Assembly: GCA_040981125.1 (NCBI GenBank)
Contig: JANRMQ010000005.1
Location: 124,001-188,000, forward strand
From: DASSBQ01 sp040981125
GTDB lineage: Bacteria; Nitrospirota; Nitrospiria; Nitrospirales; Nitrospiraceae
DNA length: 64,000 nucleotides
Reading direction: 5' to 3'
Part shown: positions 41,517 to 50,020 of the stretch, one piece after another
How positions within the stretch are numbered: position 1 is the stretch's first letter
Layout of the letters: the number at the start of each line of letters is the position of its first letter
Notes under the pieces: generated by a model
Told to the model about the DNA's origin: nothing
Seen by the model: the letters and a program-made list of their open reading frames with translations, nothing else
Databases searched by the model: none
Translations under genes and position numbers: made by a program

Positions 41517-42443
41517 GTGCGACAACAACAGACCATTGGATCAACCGTTTCCTGTTCCGGCGTAGGCCTGCATTCGGGTCAGCCGGTCACACTCACTCTT
41601 CGCCCTGCTTCTTGCAATACAGGCATTACGTTTGTGCAGAAGAACGGAGAGAAAGAGACCGTCCTCCCTGCGTCGGTTACTAACCGGGTTTCGACGGAAC
41701 TGTGCACGGCCATCAGTTCGAACGGCCACCAGGTGAAGACAATTGAGCACATCCTCGCTGCCTTGGCCGGACTTGAAGTGGACAACGTCCTTATTGAAGT
41801 GAACGCGGGCGAAGTACCGGTCATGGATGGCAGCGCCGGACCATTTGTAAAGCTGATCCGGAGCGCAGGAATCGTGCCTCAGACCAGACGGCAATCTTAT
41901 GTGAAGATCACACAACCAATCGAAGTCGTCGACGGTTCGCGCCGTGTCAGAATCGAACCCAGCTCCACGCCGAAAATTTCCTATTCCATTCAATACGATC
42001 ATCCCTTGATCAAGACACAAACTTACACCCACGTGTGTTCCGCCGCCTCGTTTGAGAATGATATCGCTTCAGCCCGCACATTCGGCTTTCTCCACGAGGT
42101 TCAGGCGCTGTGGTCTCGGGGTTTGGGCAAAGGCGGCTCGTTGGAGAATACGGTCGTCTTGTCGGGACAAGGTGTTGTCAACCAGTCCGGCCTGCGTTTT
42201 CCGAATGAATTCGTCCGTCATAAGATCTTGGACCTGATCGGCGATGTGGCCCTGCTAGGGTTCCCGTTTATCGGGCACATTCACGCCGAGCGATCCGGAC
42301 ACGCGCTCCATACGAAACTCGTCGAACAGGTTCTTGCCCAGCCCGAGAAATGGGTGCTGCTTAGCCCGGAGCGTCCTATCCCCGCTTCCGAGCCGCGGCC
42401 TTCCTTGAACTTGCTGCGTCCGGTGCCTTCTCTCGCAGTTTAG
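41517..42443 (+). CDS. lpxC: UDP-3-O-acyl-N-acetylglucosamine deacetylase
   Basis: A 308-residue zinc enzyme catalysing the committed step of lipid A synthesis, so the host is a diderm. SGVGLHSG opens the chain, TIEHILAAL gives Glu77/His78, RHKILDLIGD gives His235 and Asp239, and SGHALHTK gives the catalytic His262. A GTG start at 41517 with GGGAGG upstream puts these within a few residues of the E. coli numbering; the ATG at 41505 has no ribosome site. It is not accompanied by other lipid A or cell-division genes. Confidence 0.95.
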   Translation: MRQQQTIGSTVSCSGVGLHSGQPVTLTLRPASCNTGITFVQKNGEKETVLPASVTNRVSTELCTAISSNGHQVKTIEHILAALAGLEVDNVLIEVNAGEVPVMDGSAGPFVKLIRSAGIVPQTRRQSYVKITQPIEVVDGSRRVRIEPSSTPKISYSIQYDHPLIKTQTYTHVCSAASFENDIASARTFGFLHEVQALWSRGLGKGGSLENTVVLSGQGVVNQSGLRFPNEFVRHKILDLIGDVALLGFPFIGHIHAERSGHALHTKLVEQVLAQPEKWVLLSPERPIPASEPRPSLNLLRPVPSLAV

Positions 42444-42506
42444 CAAACCCTTCATCTTCCCCCTGCGCGACCGAGCCTGCATGTGCCCGCCACAACGGCG
42501 CGGTCT

Positions 42507-42549
42507 CGCAAAAAGAAAGCGCCGGAGGTAAGTAGCCTTACCTCCGGCG
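42507..42549 (-). terminator. intrinsic terminator with 13-bp stem
   Basis: CGCCGGAGGTAAG (42520-42532), loop TAGC and CTTACCTCCGGCG (42537-42549) form a perfect 13-bp stem. On the minus strand it is followed by a T-rich run (revealed as AAAAAGAAAG on the plus strand), so it ends the transcript carrying the lysine-rich micro-gene. It may also serve lpxC from the other side. Confidence 0.88.
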
Positions 42550-42568
42550 TCTTCGACCAGGCGGGAAC

Positions 42569-42607
42569 TTACTTCTTTTTCTTCTTCGCTGCCTTCTTTG
42601 TCGCCAA
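42569..42607 (-). CDS. 12-residue lysine-rich micro-protein
   Basis: A TTG start at 42605-42607, eight bases after GGGAGG, opens a 12-codon frame reading MATKKAAKKKKK and stopping with TAA. A GTG at 42614-42616 is too close to the ribosome site. The frame lies 42 bases after the HARE-HTH-like gene and 19 bases before a strong terminator, so it would be the last gene of that transcript. Such a basic peptide could bind nucleic acid. A chance frame cannot be excluded without peptide or comparative data. Confidence 0.5.
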   Translation of the reverse strand: MATKKAAKKKKK

Positions 42608-42649
42608 GACTCTCACCTCCCTTCAGAATCGTTGAATCGACTCGTGGAC

Positions 42650-43159
42650 TTACACTGCGTGGGTGAGCTCCTCCGCCATCAGCTCAAAAGTATTCGGCCC
42701 AACCTTGCGAAACCGTTTGTCGCGCTTAAGTGACGTGGCGACCGACGTCAGCGGAGTTTTCCCTTTGATCTGCAATCCGCCCTCCAGCAACCGCTGCAAC
42801 AATTCCTTTGCATGCATCGCCCGATTGGCCTCCCGAAGAATCTGAAAGGCTGCTTCGGGCACACTTTTGCCCACATACTTGCTTCGCCCAAGAAGGATTT
42901 CTTTCGATTGGTCGGTGACGTCCGTGACCGGTAATGGCCGGACACCTTTTTCGTCGGTGATGATCTGGCTGGAAAGGCTGGCAAGTTTAGCTTTGTCGGC
43001 TTCAACCCGATAGAGGGTTTCAGCAAGCTCCAAATATTTCTTGATCGTGGCGATTTCGTCATCCAGGCGGCGACGCTTCTTTTCTAGCTCTTGGTATCGG
43101 GTTTTGTATGCGCTGATCCGCTGTTCGAGACCTACGAGAATATCCGTTAACTCTTCCAC
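42650..43159 (-). CDS. HARE-HTH-like DNA-binding protein
   Basis: A 169-residue protein. The N-terminal 65 residues form a coiled coil (EELTDILVGLEQRISAYKTRYQELEKKRRRLDDEIATIKKYLELAETLY). The C-terminal 65 residues (SVPEAAFQILREANRAMHAKELLQRLLEGGLQ...TSVATSLKRDKRFRKVGPNTFEL) match the winged HARE-HTH fold seen in RNA polymerase delta subunit and some restriction enzymes. A GTG at 43159 with GAGGCGG upstream is preferred to a TTG at 43195. Probably a small DNA- or polymerase-binding regulator. Confidence 0.75.
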   Translation of the reverse strand: MEELTDILVGLEQRISAYKTRYQELEKKRRRLDDEIATIKKYLELAETLYRVEADKAKLASLSSQIITDEKGVRPLPVTDVTDQSKEILLGRSKYVGKSVPEAAFQILREANRAMHAKELLQRLLEGGLQIKGKTPLTSVATSLKRDKRFRKVGPNTFELMAEELTHAV

Positions 43160-43266
43160 TAAGCACCGCCTCAAAGCATGCTTGCTTATTAGCAAAGCTT
43201 CCGATCAATGTCAAGTTTTCTTTTTGTATACGCCATTACAGTAACTGCACGCTTTATCGGTTTGCA

Positions 43267-43302
43267 TGTATAGATTATACAAGGCTTGTATAAATTTACA
43301 AG
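43267..43302. promoter_or_regulatory. two adjacent palindromes in the suhB upstream region
   Basis: TGTATA-GAT-TATACA (43267-43281) and CTTGTA-TAAATT-TACAAG (43285-43302) are perfect inverted repeats whose centres are about 20 bp apart. They share a TTGTATA core, and a third TTGTATAC lies near 43223. They sit between the HARE-HTH-like gene and the divergent inositol monophosphatase gene, so a dimeric repressor acting on one or both is likely. Confidence 0.55.
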
Positions 43303-43357
43303 CATTCTACTTTTCAATTGGTTATGACATGCTTGATCGGCTTGCTTACGCGGGACT

Positions 43358-44194
43358 ATGGACCGTGCTAGAATCCACTTCGTGCCGACTTCAAACTGGC
43401 AGGATCTTCCCTATTCGGAGCGGAATGGCTTGCTGCAGTTCGCTATTGCATCCGCCAAAGACGCGGGCAGCATACTGCTGCGCCAGGCTCGGGACGGATT
43501 TCTCATACAATACAAGGCAGCTGTGAATTTGGTCACCGACGCGGACCGAGCCGCGGAGGACGCGATCGTCAACGCCATCCGCCGGTCCTTCCCGGATCAT
43601 CGAGTATTGGCCGAGGAGCGGGGCGCTGTTGATCCCGGTGAATCCCCTTATCAGTGGGTCATCGATCCGTTAGACGGCACTACGAATTTTGCGCATGGAT
43701 TCCCCTTTTATGCGGTCTCCATTGCGCTCGAATACGCGGGACAGTGTGTGTTGGGAACCGTGTTCGACCCCGTCCGGAACGAGCTTTTTACGGCGGAACG
43801 GGGGGCAGGAGCGTTTTTGAACGGACAGAGGATTCGGGTTTCCGGCGTCGAGAATTTAGATCGGTCTTTACTGGTGACCGGTTTCGCCTACGATATTCGA
43901 GACAATCCCAACAATAACCTGGATCATTTTGCGCGACTGTCCTTGCGGGCGCAGGGTGTTCGTCGGACCGGATCCGCCGCCTTGGATTTGTGTTATGTCG
44001 CAACGGGCCGTTTCGATGGATTTTGGGAAGTAAAGCTCAAGCCGTGGGATATGGCGGCCGGCTTAGTCATTCTGGAAGAAGGGGGAGGGTTGGTCACATC
44101 CTTTCAGAAGCATACCTTTTCTATTTATGGGCAGGAACTCGTGGCAACCAATGGTCTCATTCATGACGAGTTGCTCTTCTTCTTGAATCAATGA
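43358..44194 (+). CDS. suhB: inositol-1-monophosphatase family protein
   Basis: A 278-residue phosphatase with the metal motifs LAEERGA, WVIDPLDGTTNFAHGFPFYAVSIAL and VKLKPWDMAAGLVILEEGGG. It hydrolyses inositol monophosphates or related sugar phosphates; some homologues also act in rRNA maturation. The first 20 residues exceed the usual family start and the ribosome site is weak, so the true start may be a GTG at 43382. Palindromic sites lie upstream at 43267-43302. Confidence 0.92.
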   Translation: MDRARIHFVPTSNWQDLPYSERNGLLQFAIASAKDAGSILLRQARDGFLIQYKAAVNLVTDADRAAEDAIVNAIRRSFPDHRVLAEERGAVDPGESPYQWVIDPLDGTTNFAHGFPFYAVSIALEYAGQCVLGTVFDPVRNELFTAERGAGAFLNGQRIRVSGVENLDRSLLVTGFAYDIRDNPNNNLDHFARLSLRAQGVRRTGSAALDLCYVATGRFDGFWEVKLKPWDMAAGLVILEEGGGLVTSFQKHTFSIYGQELVATNGLIHDELLFFLNQ

Positions 44195-44306
44195 CCCCTC
44201 CATCCATCCGTCGACTGACTCGCACACCGGCCTTATGTACAGCCAAGTCGGGATTGGGATATGATTCTGTCTGCTGGGAATCCATCACGACAAGGAGCAG
44301 ACCGAT

Positions 44307-44576
44307 ATGGCGACTCAGATGCCCCCCGACACACCGCCCGCTCAAACGACAAACCGGCATGAGGTCTTTGACGTCGAGCTTGTTCATGTCAACGTCACCA
44401 GAAAAGGCAAAGGGGTCAACGCGGAATGGGCGATACATCCTCAGATTAAGCAGGATCTGGGACCCGACGAATGGAAGGAAATCTCGGAGCTCATGGCCAA
44501 AGTGACCGACATTGTCGGACGCCGTTTTTCACAGATCCTCGATGAGGTTGAGCCGGACCCACCGGGCAATGCCTGA
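44307..44576 (+). CDS. hypothetical protein, 89 residues
   Basis: AAGGAG precedes the ATG. The chain is soluble: a Pro/Thr-rich start, then FDVELVHVNVTRKGKGVNAEWAIHPQIKQDLGPDEWKEISELMAKVTDIVGRRFSQIL, which looks like a small beta-alpha domain. There are no cysteines and no leader-peptide features, so it is a poor candidate for a RiPP precursor despite the nearby radical SAM gene. No family recognised. Confidence 0.7.
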   Translation: MATQMPPDTPPAQTTNRHEVFDVELVHVNVTRKGKGVNAEWAIHPQIKQDLGPDEWKEISELMAKVTDIVGRRFSQILDEVEPDPPGNA

Positions 44577-44653
44577 CGAGGATCGTTGCCGAATTGTGAC
44601 CGGCCGGCCGCAGTTCCCTATCTCATCCACAGTCATTAGTGAGGTCATCCCAC

Positions 44654-44986
44654 ATGGAAACCTATTATCATCCGAAGGATCTCGGCAAGTTCGAGGACAT
44701 GGGAAAGGGAAACAAGGAGCTCTGGGACAAATTCATGAGTTATTACAGCGCCGTGTTTGCGGAAGGCGCATTGACCGAACGGGAAAAGGCGCTCATCGCC
44801 CTGGCCGTCTCGCATACCGTCCAATGTCCCTATTGCATCGACGCCTATACGACTGCCTGCCTGGAGAAGGGGTCCAATATTGAGGAGATGACCGAGGCGA
44901 TCCATGTGGCCTGCGCGATCCGAGGCGGCGCCTCGTTGGTGCACGGCGTTCAGATGCGAAACGTGGCAGAGAAACTCTCGATGTAG
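44654..44986 (+). CDS. carboxymuconolactone decarboxylase/AhpD-like protein
   Basis: A 110-residue protein with the AhpD-type redox motif QCPYCIDAYTTACLEKGSN (CxxC with a following acidic residue and Thr) inside an all-helical CMD fold. Family members act as peroxidase-reducing thiol proteins. GAGG is eight bases before the ATG at 44654. It converges with the radical SAM gene at 45014, with only 27 bases between the stops. Confidence 0.88.
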   Translation: METYYHPKDLGKFEDMGKGNKELWDKFMSYYSAVFAEGALTEREKALIALAVSHTVQCPYCIDAYTTACLEKGSNIEEMTEAIHVACAIRGGASLVHGVQMRNVAEKLSM

Positions 44987-45013
44987 GAATGGCGCGGCCG
45001 GCGCGTCAGGCAG

Positions 45014-46876
45014 TCAGTAATACTGATGTTCGGGAATCGCGAGCGTAAAATACTTGCCGCGCTCTTCGTAGAGAACACGTTTGAGCGTGAGTCTCGCCAA
45101 AGCCGCATCGACCGCTGAATCAGATTCATCAGTAGCCGGCGCTTGGGCTCGGACGGCCTGCCGGATCTGATCCACCGACTTGGGCGCTTCATTACAGAAA
45201 TCGATGATGTACGAGGCCGGCCAATCAAAGCGCTCTCGAGTGGGAGCGTCAGGATTCCGTCCGTCATACACCGTGACATACGTCATCGCCTTCGAGAAGT
45301 AGAGAAACGGCTTTTCCGTCGAGGCATACCGACGCTGCCATTCCGCCACCACGCCCACCAATTCTTGGTACAGGTGCGGATCGATGTTCCAATCATCCAA
45401 CTCATACTCAAAGTCATATGCGATCTTTTTCAAATCTACTCGGCGAGAGTCATAGACATACTCATAGGCCAGACCCGGTCCGGTGATCTTGATGCCGTAC
45501 TCCTGCGGGCGCGTGAAATACGGGCTGAACCGCTCGAGCCAGAACTTTCCCGTCGCTTCGGGAGGTTGCAGATGGAACAAGGACGGAAGCAAGTCGATCT
45601 GGCGTCGATAGTCTTCATTCGTTTCTCCCGGAAACCCAAGGAGAATGTTCCACGATACGACGACCCGGTAATAAAAACTCCATTTGAGGCACACGATATT
45701 CTGCAAGGGGGTGACCCCCTTATCCATTGACCGAAGCTGGGTCTGGCTGAGACTTTCGAGGCCCGGCTGCATGCACTTGACTCCGCCGACCGCCAGCGTC
45801 CGAATCTGCTGCTTATTCAGATTGCTCTTCGTCTCGATAAACACATCGAGGTCGCACCGCTCGTGACCCAACTTCCCGAACAGGTGTTCGATGTACTTCA
45901 TATCGATGATATTGTCGACCAATCGAAACCGGGAGGTGTCGTACCGGCTGGACAGCCAGGCCATTTCCTGCGCGACTTGTTCGGGAGACTTGGCCCGGAA
46001 TTTCATGCTCTGGGCGTTGAGCCCACAAAACGTGCAGTGATGTTTTTCCCCCCACCAGCACCCGCGCGATCCCTCGTACAACAGGATGCGATCCAAACCT
46101 AGCTGCGAATCGGCGCCGAGTTCCGCCAGCAGCCGATAATAATCGTCGTAATCAGGCGGTCCCGTCCGAACGAACTCGGTAAACAGCGCCGGATTCGCCT
46201 CGAATTCGACCCGGCCCTCCCGTCGATACGCAACCCCTTTCGGAAAAGGGCCGTCGCGTCCCTCGACAATATGGGCGACCAAAGCCGGAAAGGTTTCTTC
46301 CCCCTCTCCCACAACGACATGATCGATGAATGGAAACGCCCGGAAATATTCCAGTCCCATTTCACCGTCGAAATTGGCCCCGCCAAAGACGATCCGAACC
46401 TCCGGATAGAGATCCTTGATCAGTTTCGCCAACGTCAAACTGGCGACATTCTGATCGAAGGTCGAAGTAAACCCCACGATCTTGTATCGGCCCCAATCGA
46501 TCGCCGTCATCGCCCAGGTCAAAAATTGCGGCGCGATGCGATGCGCCACATCCTCGAAGTAGGTGGCCGGATTGCCGGTCTGCCGCGCCAAATCTTCAAA
46601 GACCGGCTTGAAGGTCCTCGGATAGTCGGCGTGTTTGGGGTTATCCCGAAAGAGCAGCGAGGAAAACAGCCATTCCCCGAACAGGGCTCGTTTGTCGCAG
46701 ATCAGTTCGTAGAGCGGGATGCCGATCCGATGCGCAAACCGCACATTCAAGTGATGGCAGTCCACGCCGAACCCGCGGGATTTCAGCAGCGCCGACAAGG
46801 TGCCGAGCTGGATCGACGGATACTTCGAATAGCTGAACGGCATGTTGACGAGTGCAATCGGTATGTTCTGGCTCAT
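45014..46876 (-). CDS. B12-binding radical SAM protein, RiPP-maturation C-methyltransferase type
   Basis: A 620-residue protein. Residues 1-230 are a cobalamin-binding domain (YKIVGFTSTFDQNVASLTLAKLIK, IVFGGANFDG, VVGEGEETFPALV). The radical SAM cluster motif is unusual: GSRGCWWGEKHHCTFCGLN, that is Cys-x7-Cys-x2-Cys, as in the bacteriocin/RiPP-maturation group TIGR03975. LGFPGETNEDY follows in the barrel, and a C-terminal helical domain ends LAIPEHQYY. The substrate would be a ribosomal peptide, but no precursor gene is recognisable next to it. It lies 43 bases after phhB in the same direction. Confidence 0.88.
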   Translation of the reverse strand: MSQNIPIALVNMPFSYSKYPSIQLGTLSALLKSRGFGVDCHHLNVRFAHRIGIPLYELICDKRALFGEWLFSSLLFRDNPKHADYPRTFKPVFEDLARQTGNPATYFEDVAHRIAPQFLTWAMTAIDWGRYKIVGFTSTFDQNVASLTLAKLIKDLYPEVRIVFGGANFDGEMGLEYFRAFPFIDHVVVGEGEETFPALVAHIVEGRDGPFPKGVAYRREGRVEFEANPALFTEFVRTGPPDYDDYYRLLAELGADSQLGLDRILLYEGSRGCWWGEKHHCTFCGLNAQSMKFRAKSPEQVAQEMAWLSSRYDTSRFRLVDNIIDMKYIEHLFGKLGHERCDLDVFIETKSNLNKQQIRTLAVGGVKCMQPGLESLSQTQLRSMDKGVTPLQNIVCLKWSFYYRVVVSWNILLGFPGETNEDYRRQIDLLPSLFHLQPPEATGKFWLERFSPYFTRPQEYGIKITGPGLAYEYVYDSRRVDLKKIAYDFEYELDDWNIDPHLYQELVGVVAEWQRRYASTEKPFLYFSKAMTYVTVYDGRNPDAPTRERFDWPASYIIDFCNEAPKSVDQIRQAVRAQAPATDESDSAVDAALARLTLKRVLYEERGKYFTLAIPEHQYY

Positions 46877-46919
46877 CCTTGCTCCGACAGGTCATGCACG
46901 GACGATAGGACAAACCGGA

Positions 46920-47270
46920 TCACGCCGTGGCGCTCCGAAACGGCTCGAATTCGCGGTCTGCCTTCGCGGCCAAGTAGAAATCGCTCTCGGTCAGTCCATT
47001 GATCTTATGCGTCCAAATTTCCACTTTGCACTTGCCCCAGGACAGATAGAAATCCGGATGATGACCTTCGGCCTCAGCCACCGCACCCACCTTGTTGACG
47101 AACGCAAGCGCCTGAGCAAAATCCTTGAAGGTATAGAGCCGTTCAAGATGGCCGTCCTTATTCAAGGTCCAGCCGCGGCCGAGTTCCTGAAGAAGCGACT
47201 GCGCGCGATCAGCCGGAAGCGGCGGCACACCGCCGCGGCATGGCACGCACTTTTGATCTGCTAATCCCAT
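46920..47270 (-). CDS. phhB: pterin-4a-carbinolamine dehydratase
   Basis: A 116-residue protein; GGGAGG lies four bases before the ATG at 47270. The signature is clear: WTLNKDGHLERLYTFKDFAQALAFVNKVGAVAEAEGHHPDFYLSWGKCKVEIWTHKINGLTESDFYLA, with the EGHHPD histidines. It recycles the pterin cofactor of aromatic hydroxylases. A CVPC pair near the N-terminus is common in bacterial members. With the tyrosine branch in the island it hints at phenylalanine use, but no phenylalanine hydroxylase is in the window. Confidence 0.94.
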   Translation of the reverse strand: MGLADQKCVPCRGGVPPLPADRAQSLLQELGRGWTLNKDGHLERLYTFKDFAQALAFVNKVGAVAEAEGHHPDFYLSWGKCKVEIWTHKINGLTESDFYLAAKADREFEPFRSATA

Positions 47271-47419
47271 GTATCCTCCCTTCCTCGGCGAATGGCCGCG
47301 AGCCAATCGCCACGCATCGAATTGCCTAGGCGTATTCTAAAGGCGGCCTGGAGCCCACGGCAACCCGGCGAGTCTGTCCCTCTCTCAAAGACTGTCTCCG
47401 AGTGTATGAGTCATGCGGG

Positions 47420-47872
47420 CTAGAACGCCTGCCCGCGCTCAAAAAAGAGACCCCGATTGATATCGCCGACGCTCACCATCCCGGCCAACTTGTCTTTGGA
47501 CACGACCGGAATCCGCCGGAAGTTCTTCAAGCCCATGTAGGACGCGGCCTGCAGGACCGGATCATGCGGCGCCACGGTAAGCGGCTGCTGGCTCATGATC
47601 TCCTCGACCTTGCGGCCCAATACTTCATTGTATCCGTCCTCCATCTCGACGAAATCGCGGCTGTGAACATTGTCGTGAATGTAGTCGCCGTAGTTCGGAT
47701 AGAGCTGAAGCAGGATATCCCGAAGCGTCACGACACCGAGAAGATGGCCGCCATCGTCCGTCACCGGAATGGCGCCGCAACGGCGATTCAGCATCTTGAT
47801 CACCACGGACCGGATCGTATCGCTTCTCTTTGCCGTCAATACACCGGCGGTCATCACATCATGCACCAGCAT
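47420..47872 (-). CDS. tandem CBS-domain protein
   Basis: A 150-residue protein consisting of two CBS domains: VHDVMTAGVLTAKRSDTIRSVVIKML...GAIPVTDDGGHLLGVVTLRDIL and VEEIMSQQPLTVAPHDPVLQAASYM...RRIPVVSKDKLAGMVSVGDINR. Such pairs bind adenine nucleotides and modulate partners. AAAGGAGG precedes the ATG. No partner domain is fused; it is 47 bases after the ParB-like gene in the same direction. Confidence 0.93.
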   Translation of the reverse strand: MLVHDVMTAGVLTAKRSDTIRSVVIKMLNRRCGAIPVTDDGGHLLGVVTLRDILLQLYPNYGDYIHDNVHSRDFVEMEDGYNEVLGRKVEEIMSQQPLTVAPHDPVLQAASYMGLKNFRRIPVVSKDKLAGMVSVGDINRGLFFERGQAF

Positions 47873-47919
47873 GGTAACCTCCTTTCAGGAAGTCAGTGGG
47901 TCAAGCTATCTATAAAACG

Positions 47920-48918
47920 CTATTCTCCTTCGTCCGGGACGCCGCCGGATTTGGCAAGGTCATCCATCTTCACCTTTTCCGGGTTGAATTTTATCGCGGC
48001 TTTCATCATGCGATCCAGCGCCTCGTCGAATGACAGGGGAGGAGCGTCCTTGGGGCGGAATCGGACGGGATTCACCCGGGCGACAACGAAGCTTTTCAGA
48101 TAGGGGCTGGTCAATCCCTTGGCCTTCAACGCCTCGACCTGTTTCACAATCTCATCATCCAGGGCAAGCAGCGCGCGAGCACGCTCTTGCCGAATCGGCA
48201 GCGCGTCGGACAATGGGTCTTTGAGAAACACTTCCACCCGCTTCAAAACGGGATGATAGGCCCCGCCACTGAACCGCGGACGCTGCTCGTAACAGAGGCC
48301 GAGCGTAATCAACGCCGGTTCCTCGAACTCCAAGGCATACTGCTCTTCGGTTGCTTCATCCAAGCGGGCCAACTCGCAATACATCCGAATCACTTCGAGC
48401 GCCTTTTCTCGAAGATTGTGGGCCTTTTCAGTATTGAGCGCCAGAATCTGATAGGCCACGCTCACTTCCGGCACCACGATCGCGATGATGCTCTTGGCTC
48501 CCAACGTTCGCATCGCCGACAGCCGGTGGTGGCCGTTGGGCGTCCAAAAGCGTACCCCGCCGTCCGTCTGACTACCGCGCACAGCAATAATTGGATCGAG
48601 AAAGCGCCCCAACTTACCGATCACGGCCTCCAGTTTGCGGACGTGGGTGTCCGAGAGATTCCGCTGATAGGGGGTCGGTTCAACCAGTGCAATGGGCAGC
48701 GCGGCCATCACCAACCAGCGGCCGCCGTACGGCTCGCGGTAAACGGCGAGCGACTTTCCGCCATGTGCTTCGATCGCCTGATACAATTCGACCACTTCGT
48801 GCGACGGGGCCGCACCTTGCAACTCGGCGGCTGTAAGGCCGATGGAGGCGCCGGGTGGTTTTCGTCTTCGCTTCGGTCCTCCAGGCGTCCGGGATCTTGT
48901 ATTCTTCTTCTCAGGCAT
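47920..48918 (-). CDS. ParB/Srx-fold protein
   Basis: A 332-residue protein. The centre (IGKLGRFLDPIIAVRGSQTDGGVRFWTPNGHHRLSAMRTLGAKSIIAIVV) is a ParB/sulfiredoxin-fold nucleotide-binding domain with the GHHRLSA box. A Lys/Arg-rich N-terminus precedes it, and the helical C-terminal half lacks a recognisable centromere-binding HTH. It is not next to a parA gene, so it is unlikely to be the chromosome-partition ParB. The ATG at 48918 has no good ribosome site; one at 48972 overlaps the divergent gene. Confidence 0.8.
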   Translation of the reverse strand: MPEKKNTRSRTPGGPKRRRKPPGASIGLTAAELQGAAPSHEVVELYQAIEAHGGKSLAVYREPYGGRWLVMAALPIALVEPTPYQRNLSDTHVRKLEAVIGKLGRFLDPIIAVRGSQTDGGVRFWTPNGHHRLSAMRTLGAKSIIAIVVPEVSVAYQILALNTEKAHNLREKALEVIRMYCELARLDEATEEQYALEFEEPALITLGLCYEQRPRFSGGAYHPVLKRVEVFLKDPLSDALPIRQERARALLALDDEIVKQVEALKAKGLTSPYLKSFVVARVNPVRFRPKDAPPLSFDEALDRMMKAAIKFNPEKVKMDDLAKSGGVPDEGE

Positions 48919-48970
48919 GCCGAGAATATGGTAGGAGAGTCGGCCCGCAAAAGAAAGCCCCTCATCAATC

Positions 48971-49699
48971 ATGAGCGAAAACCTGCATTCGAATCCGATG
49001 CCGCAACCGAGAAAAGAAGCCGCTCAATCCGGCATCTTACGCATCGGCCATCGCGGAGCGGCCGGCTACGCGCCTGAAAATACGCTCGCCGGCATCTGGA
49101 AGGCCCGGTCGCTCCGCATCGATATGGTGGAGCTCGATCTCCGAGAAACCGGCGACGGCCATCTCGTCCTTCTCCACGATGAAACGGTGGACCGAACGAC
49201 CGATAAGACCGGAGGCCTAGATCAGGTCTCTCTTGAACAGGCGCAACGGTTGAATGCCGGACATTGGCAGTGCATTCCGACGCTTGAGCAAGCGCTCGAC
49301 GCGGCAGGCCATGAGTTGGGTCTGATCCTCGAGCTCAAGGTTGAGGGAATTGGAATGGACGCCCGCGAGGTCGTCGTCCGGAGTGGATTCAACGGAACAG
49401 TGCTTTATGCCTCGTTCTTGTTCGATGAGTTGATGCGCATCCGTTCGACTGATCCCACAACGAAGATCATGCCGTTGTTTGGAGATCACCTTCCTGCAGA
49501 TCCCGTCCGGGATGCCCTGGCCCTCAACGCGTCATACGTGGGACTCTCGTATCACACGCTGACACCGGCCTTGGTGAAGACCTATCATGATCTCGGGCTG
49601 CGCGTCTTCGTCTATACCGTCAATGATGTTCGCGATATCCAACACAGTCGCGATTTACAGGTGGACGGCATTATTTCGGATTTTCCGGATCGGATCTGA
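48971..49699 (+). CDS. glycerophosphodiester phosphodiesterase
   Basis: A 242-residue TIM-barrel enzyme with RIGHRGAAGYAPENTLAGI (catalytic His), VELDLRETGDGHLVLLHDETVDRTTD (metal ligands and second His), LILELKVE and a C-terminal VYTVNDVRDI. There is no signal peptide, so it is cytosolic and would release glycerol-3-phosphate from phospholipid-derived diesters. The start may instead be an ATG at 49004. It overlaps none of its neighbours if the ParB-like gene starts at 48918. Confidence 0.93.
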   Translation: MSENLHSNPMPQPRKEAAQSGILRIGHRGAAGYAPENTLAGIWKARSLRIDMVELDLRETGDGHLVLLHDETVDRTTDKTGGLDQVSLEQAQRLNAGHWQCIPTLEQALDAAGHELGLILELKVEGIGMDAREVVVRSGFNGTVLYASFLFDELMRIRSTDPTTKIMPLFGDHLPADPVRDALALNASYVGLSYHTLTPALVKTYHDLGLRVFVYTVNDVRDIQHSRDLQVDGIISDFPDRI

Positions 49700-49754
49700 G
49701 ACCTGTCGCGATACGATTGCGATTAAGCCGGCGCATTGAAGTGCTGCCGAAAAC

Positions 49755-49796
49755 AGCACGGGCGACCTTGCACTACGGTGGGAGGTCGCCCGTGCT
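49755..49796 (-). terminator. 14-bp-stem terminator
   Basis: AGCACGGGCGACCT (49755-49768) and AGGTCGCCCGTGCT (49783-49796) are perfectly complementary with a 14-base loop. On the minus strand GTTTTC follows, so it most likely ends the small transcript of module A. It could also stop the convergent glycerophosphodiesterase transcript. Confidence 0.8.
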
Positions 49797-49963
49797 TGGC
49801 GCTTAGGACGCCAAATTCTTATCGGTTGTGTTCGCTCGAAGACCCGTTCGAGGGAGAGAGCATCGGGTTTCCCGTCGGGGGAAACAGTCATAGTCCCGGG
49901 CGATTGTGTTCCTCGTACCGTTACGCTCCATCACCTTCCTGGCTGCTATCCTGTTGGTCTACA

Positions 49964-49977
49964 GTGCCGTGAGGCAC
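49964..49977 (-). ncRNA. conserved hairpin of small module A
   Basis: GTGCC-GTGA-GGCAC forms a 5-bp hairpin 91 bases downstream of the module A start codon. Module B has the equivalent GTGCC-GAGA-GGCAC at 50451-50464, 89 bases from its start codon. Conserved stems with changed loop bases suggest selection on RNA structure. Confidence 0.55.
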
Positions 49978-50020
49978 AGCCTGGTGAGGAACAATCGGTA
50001 CGACCGACGAGAAACCGGCC

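Noticed and set aside
44307..44576. The 89-residue protein as a RiPP precursor for the radical SAM enzyme
   Set aside because: It has no leader/core pattern, no cysteines or hydrophobic core region, is on the other strand and is separated by another gene.
47920..48918. Chromosome-partition ParB
   Set aside because: No ParA neighbour and no recognisable ParB HTH domain; only the ParB/Srx fold is shared.
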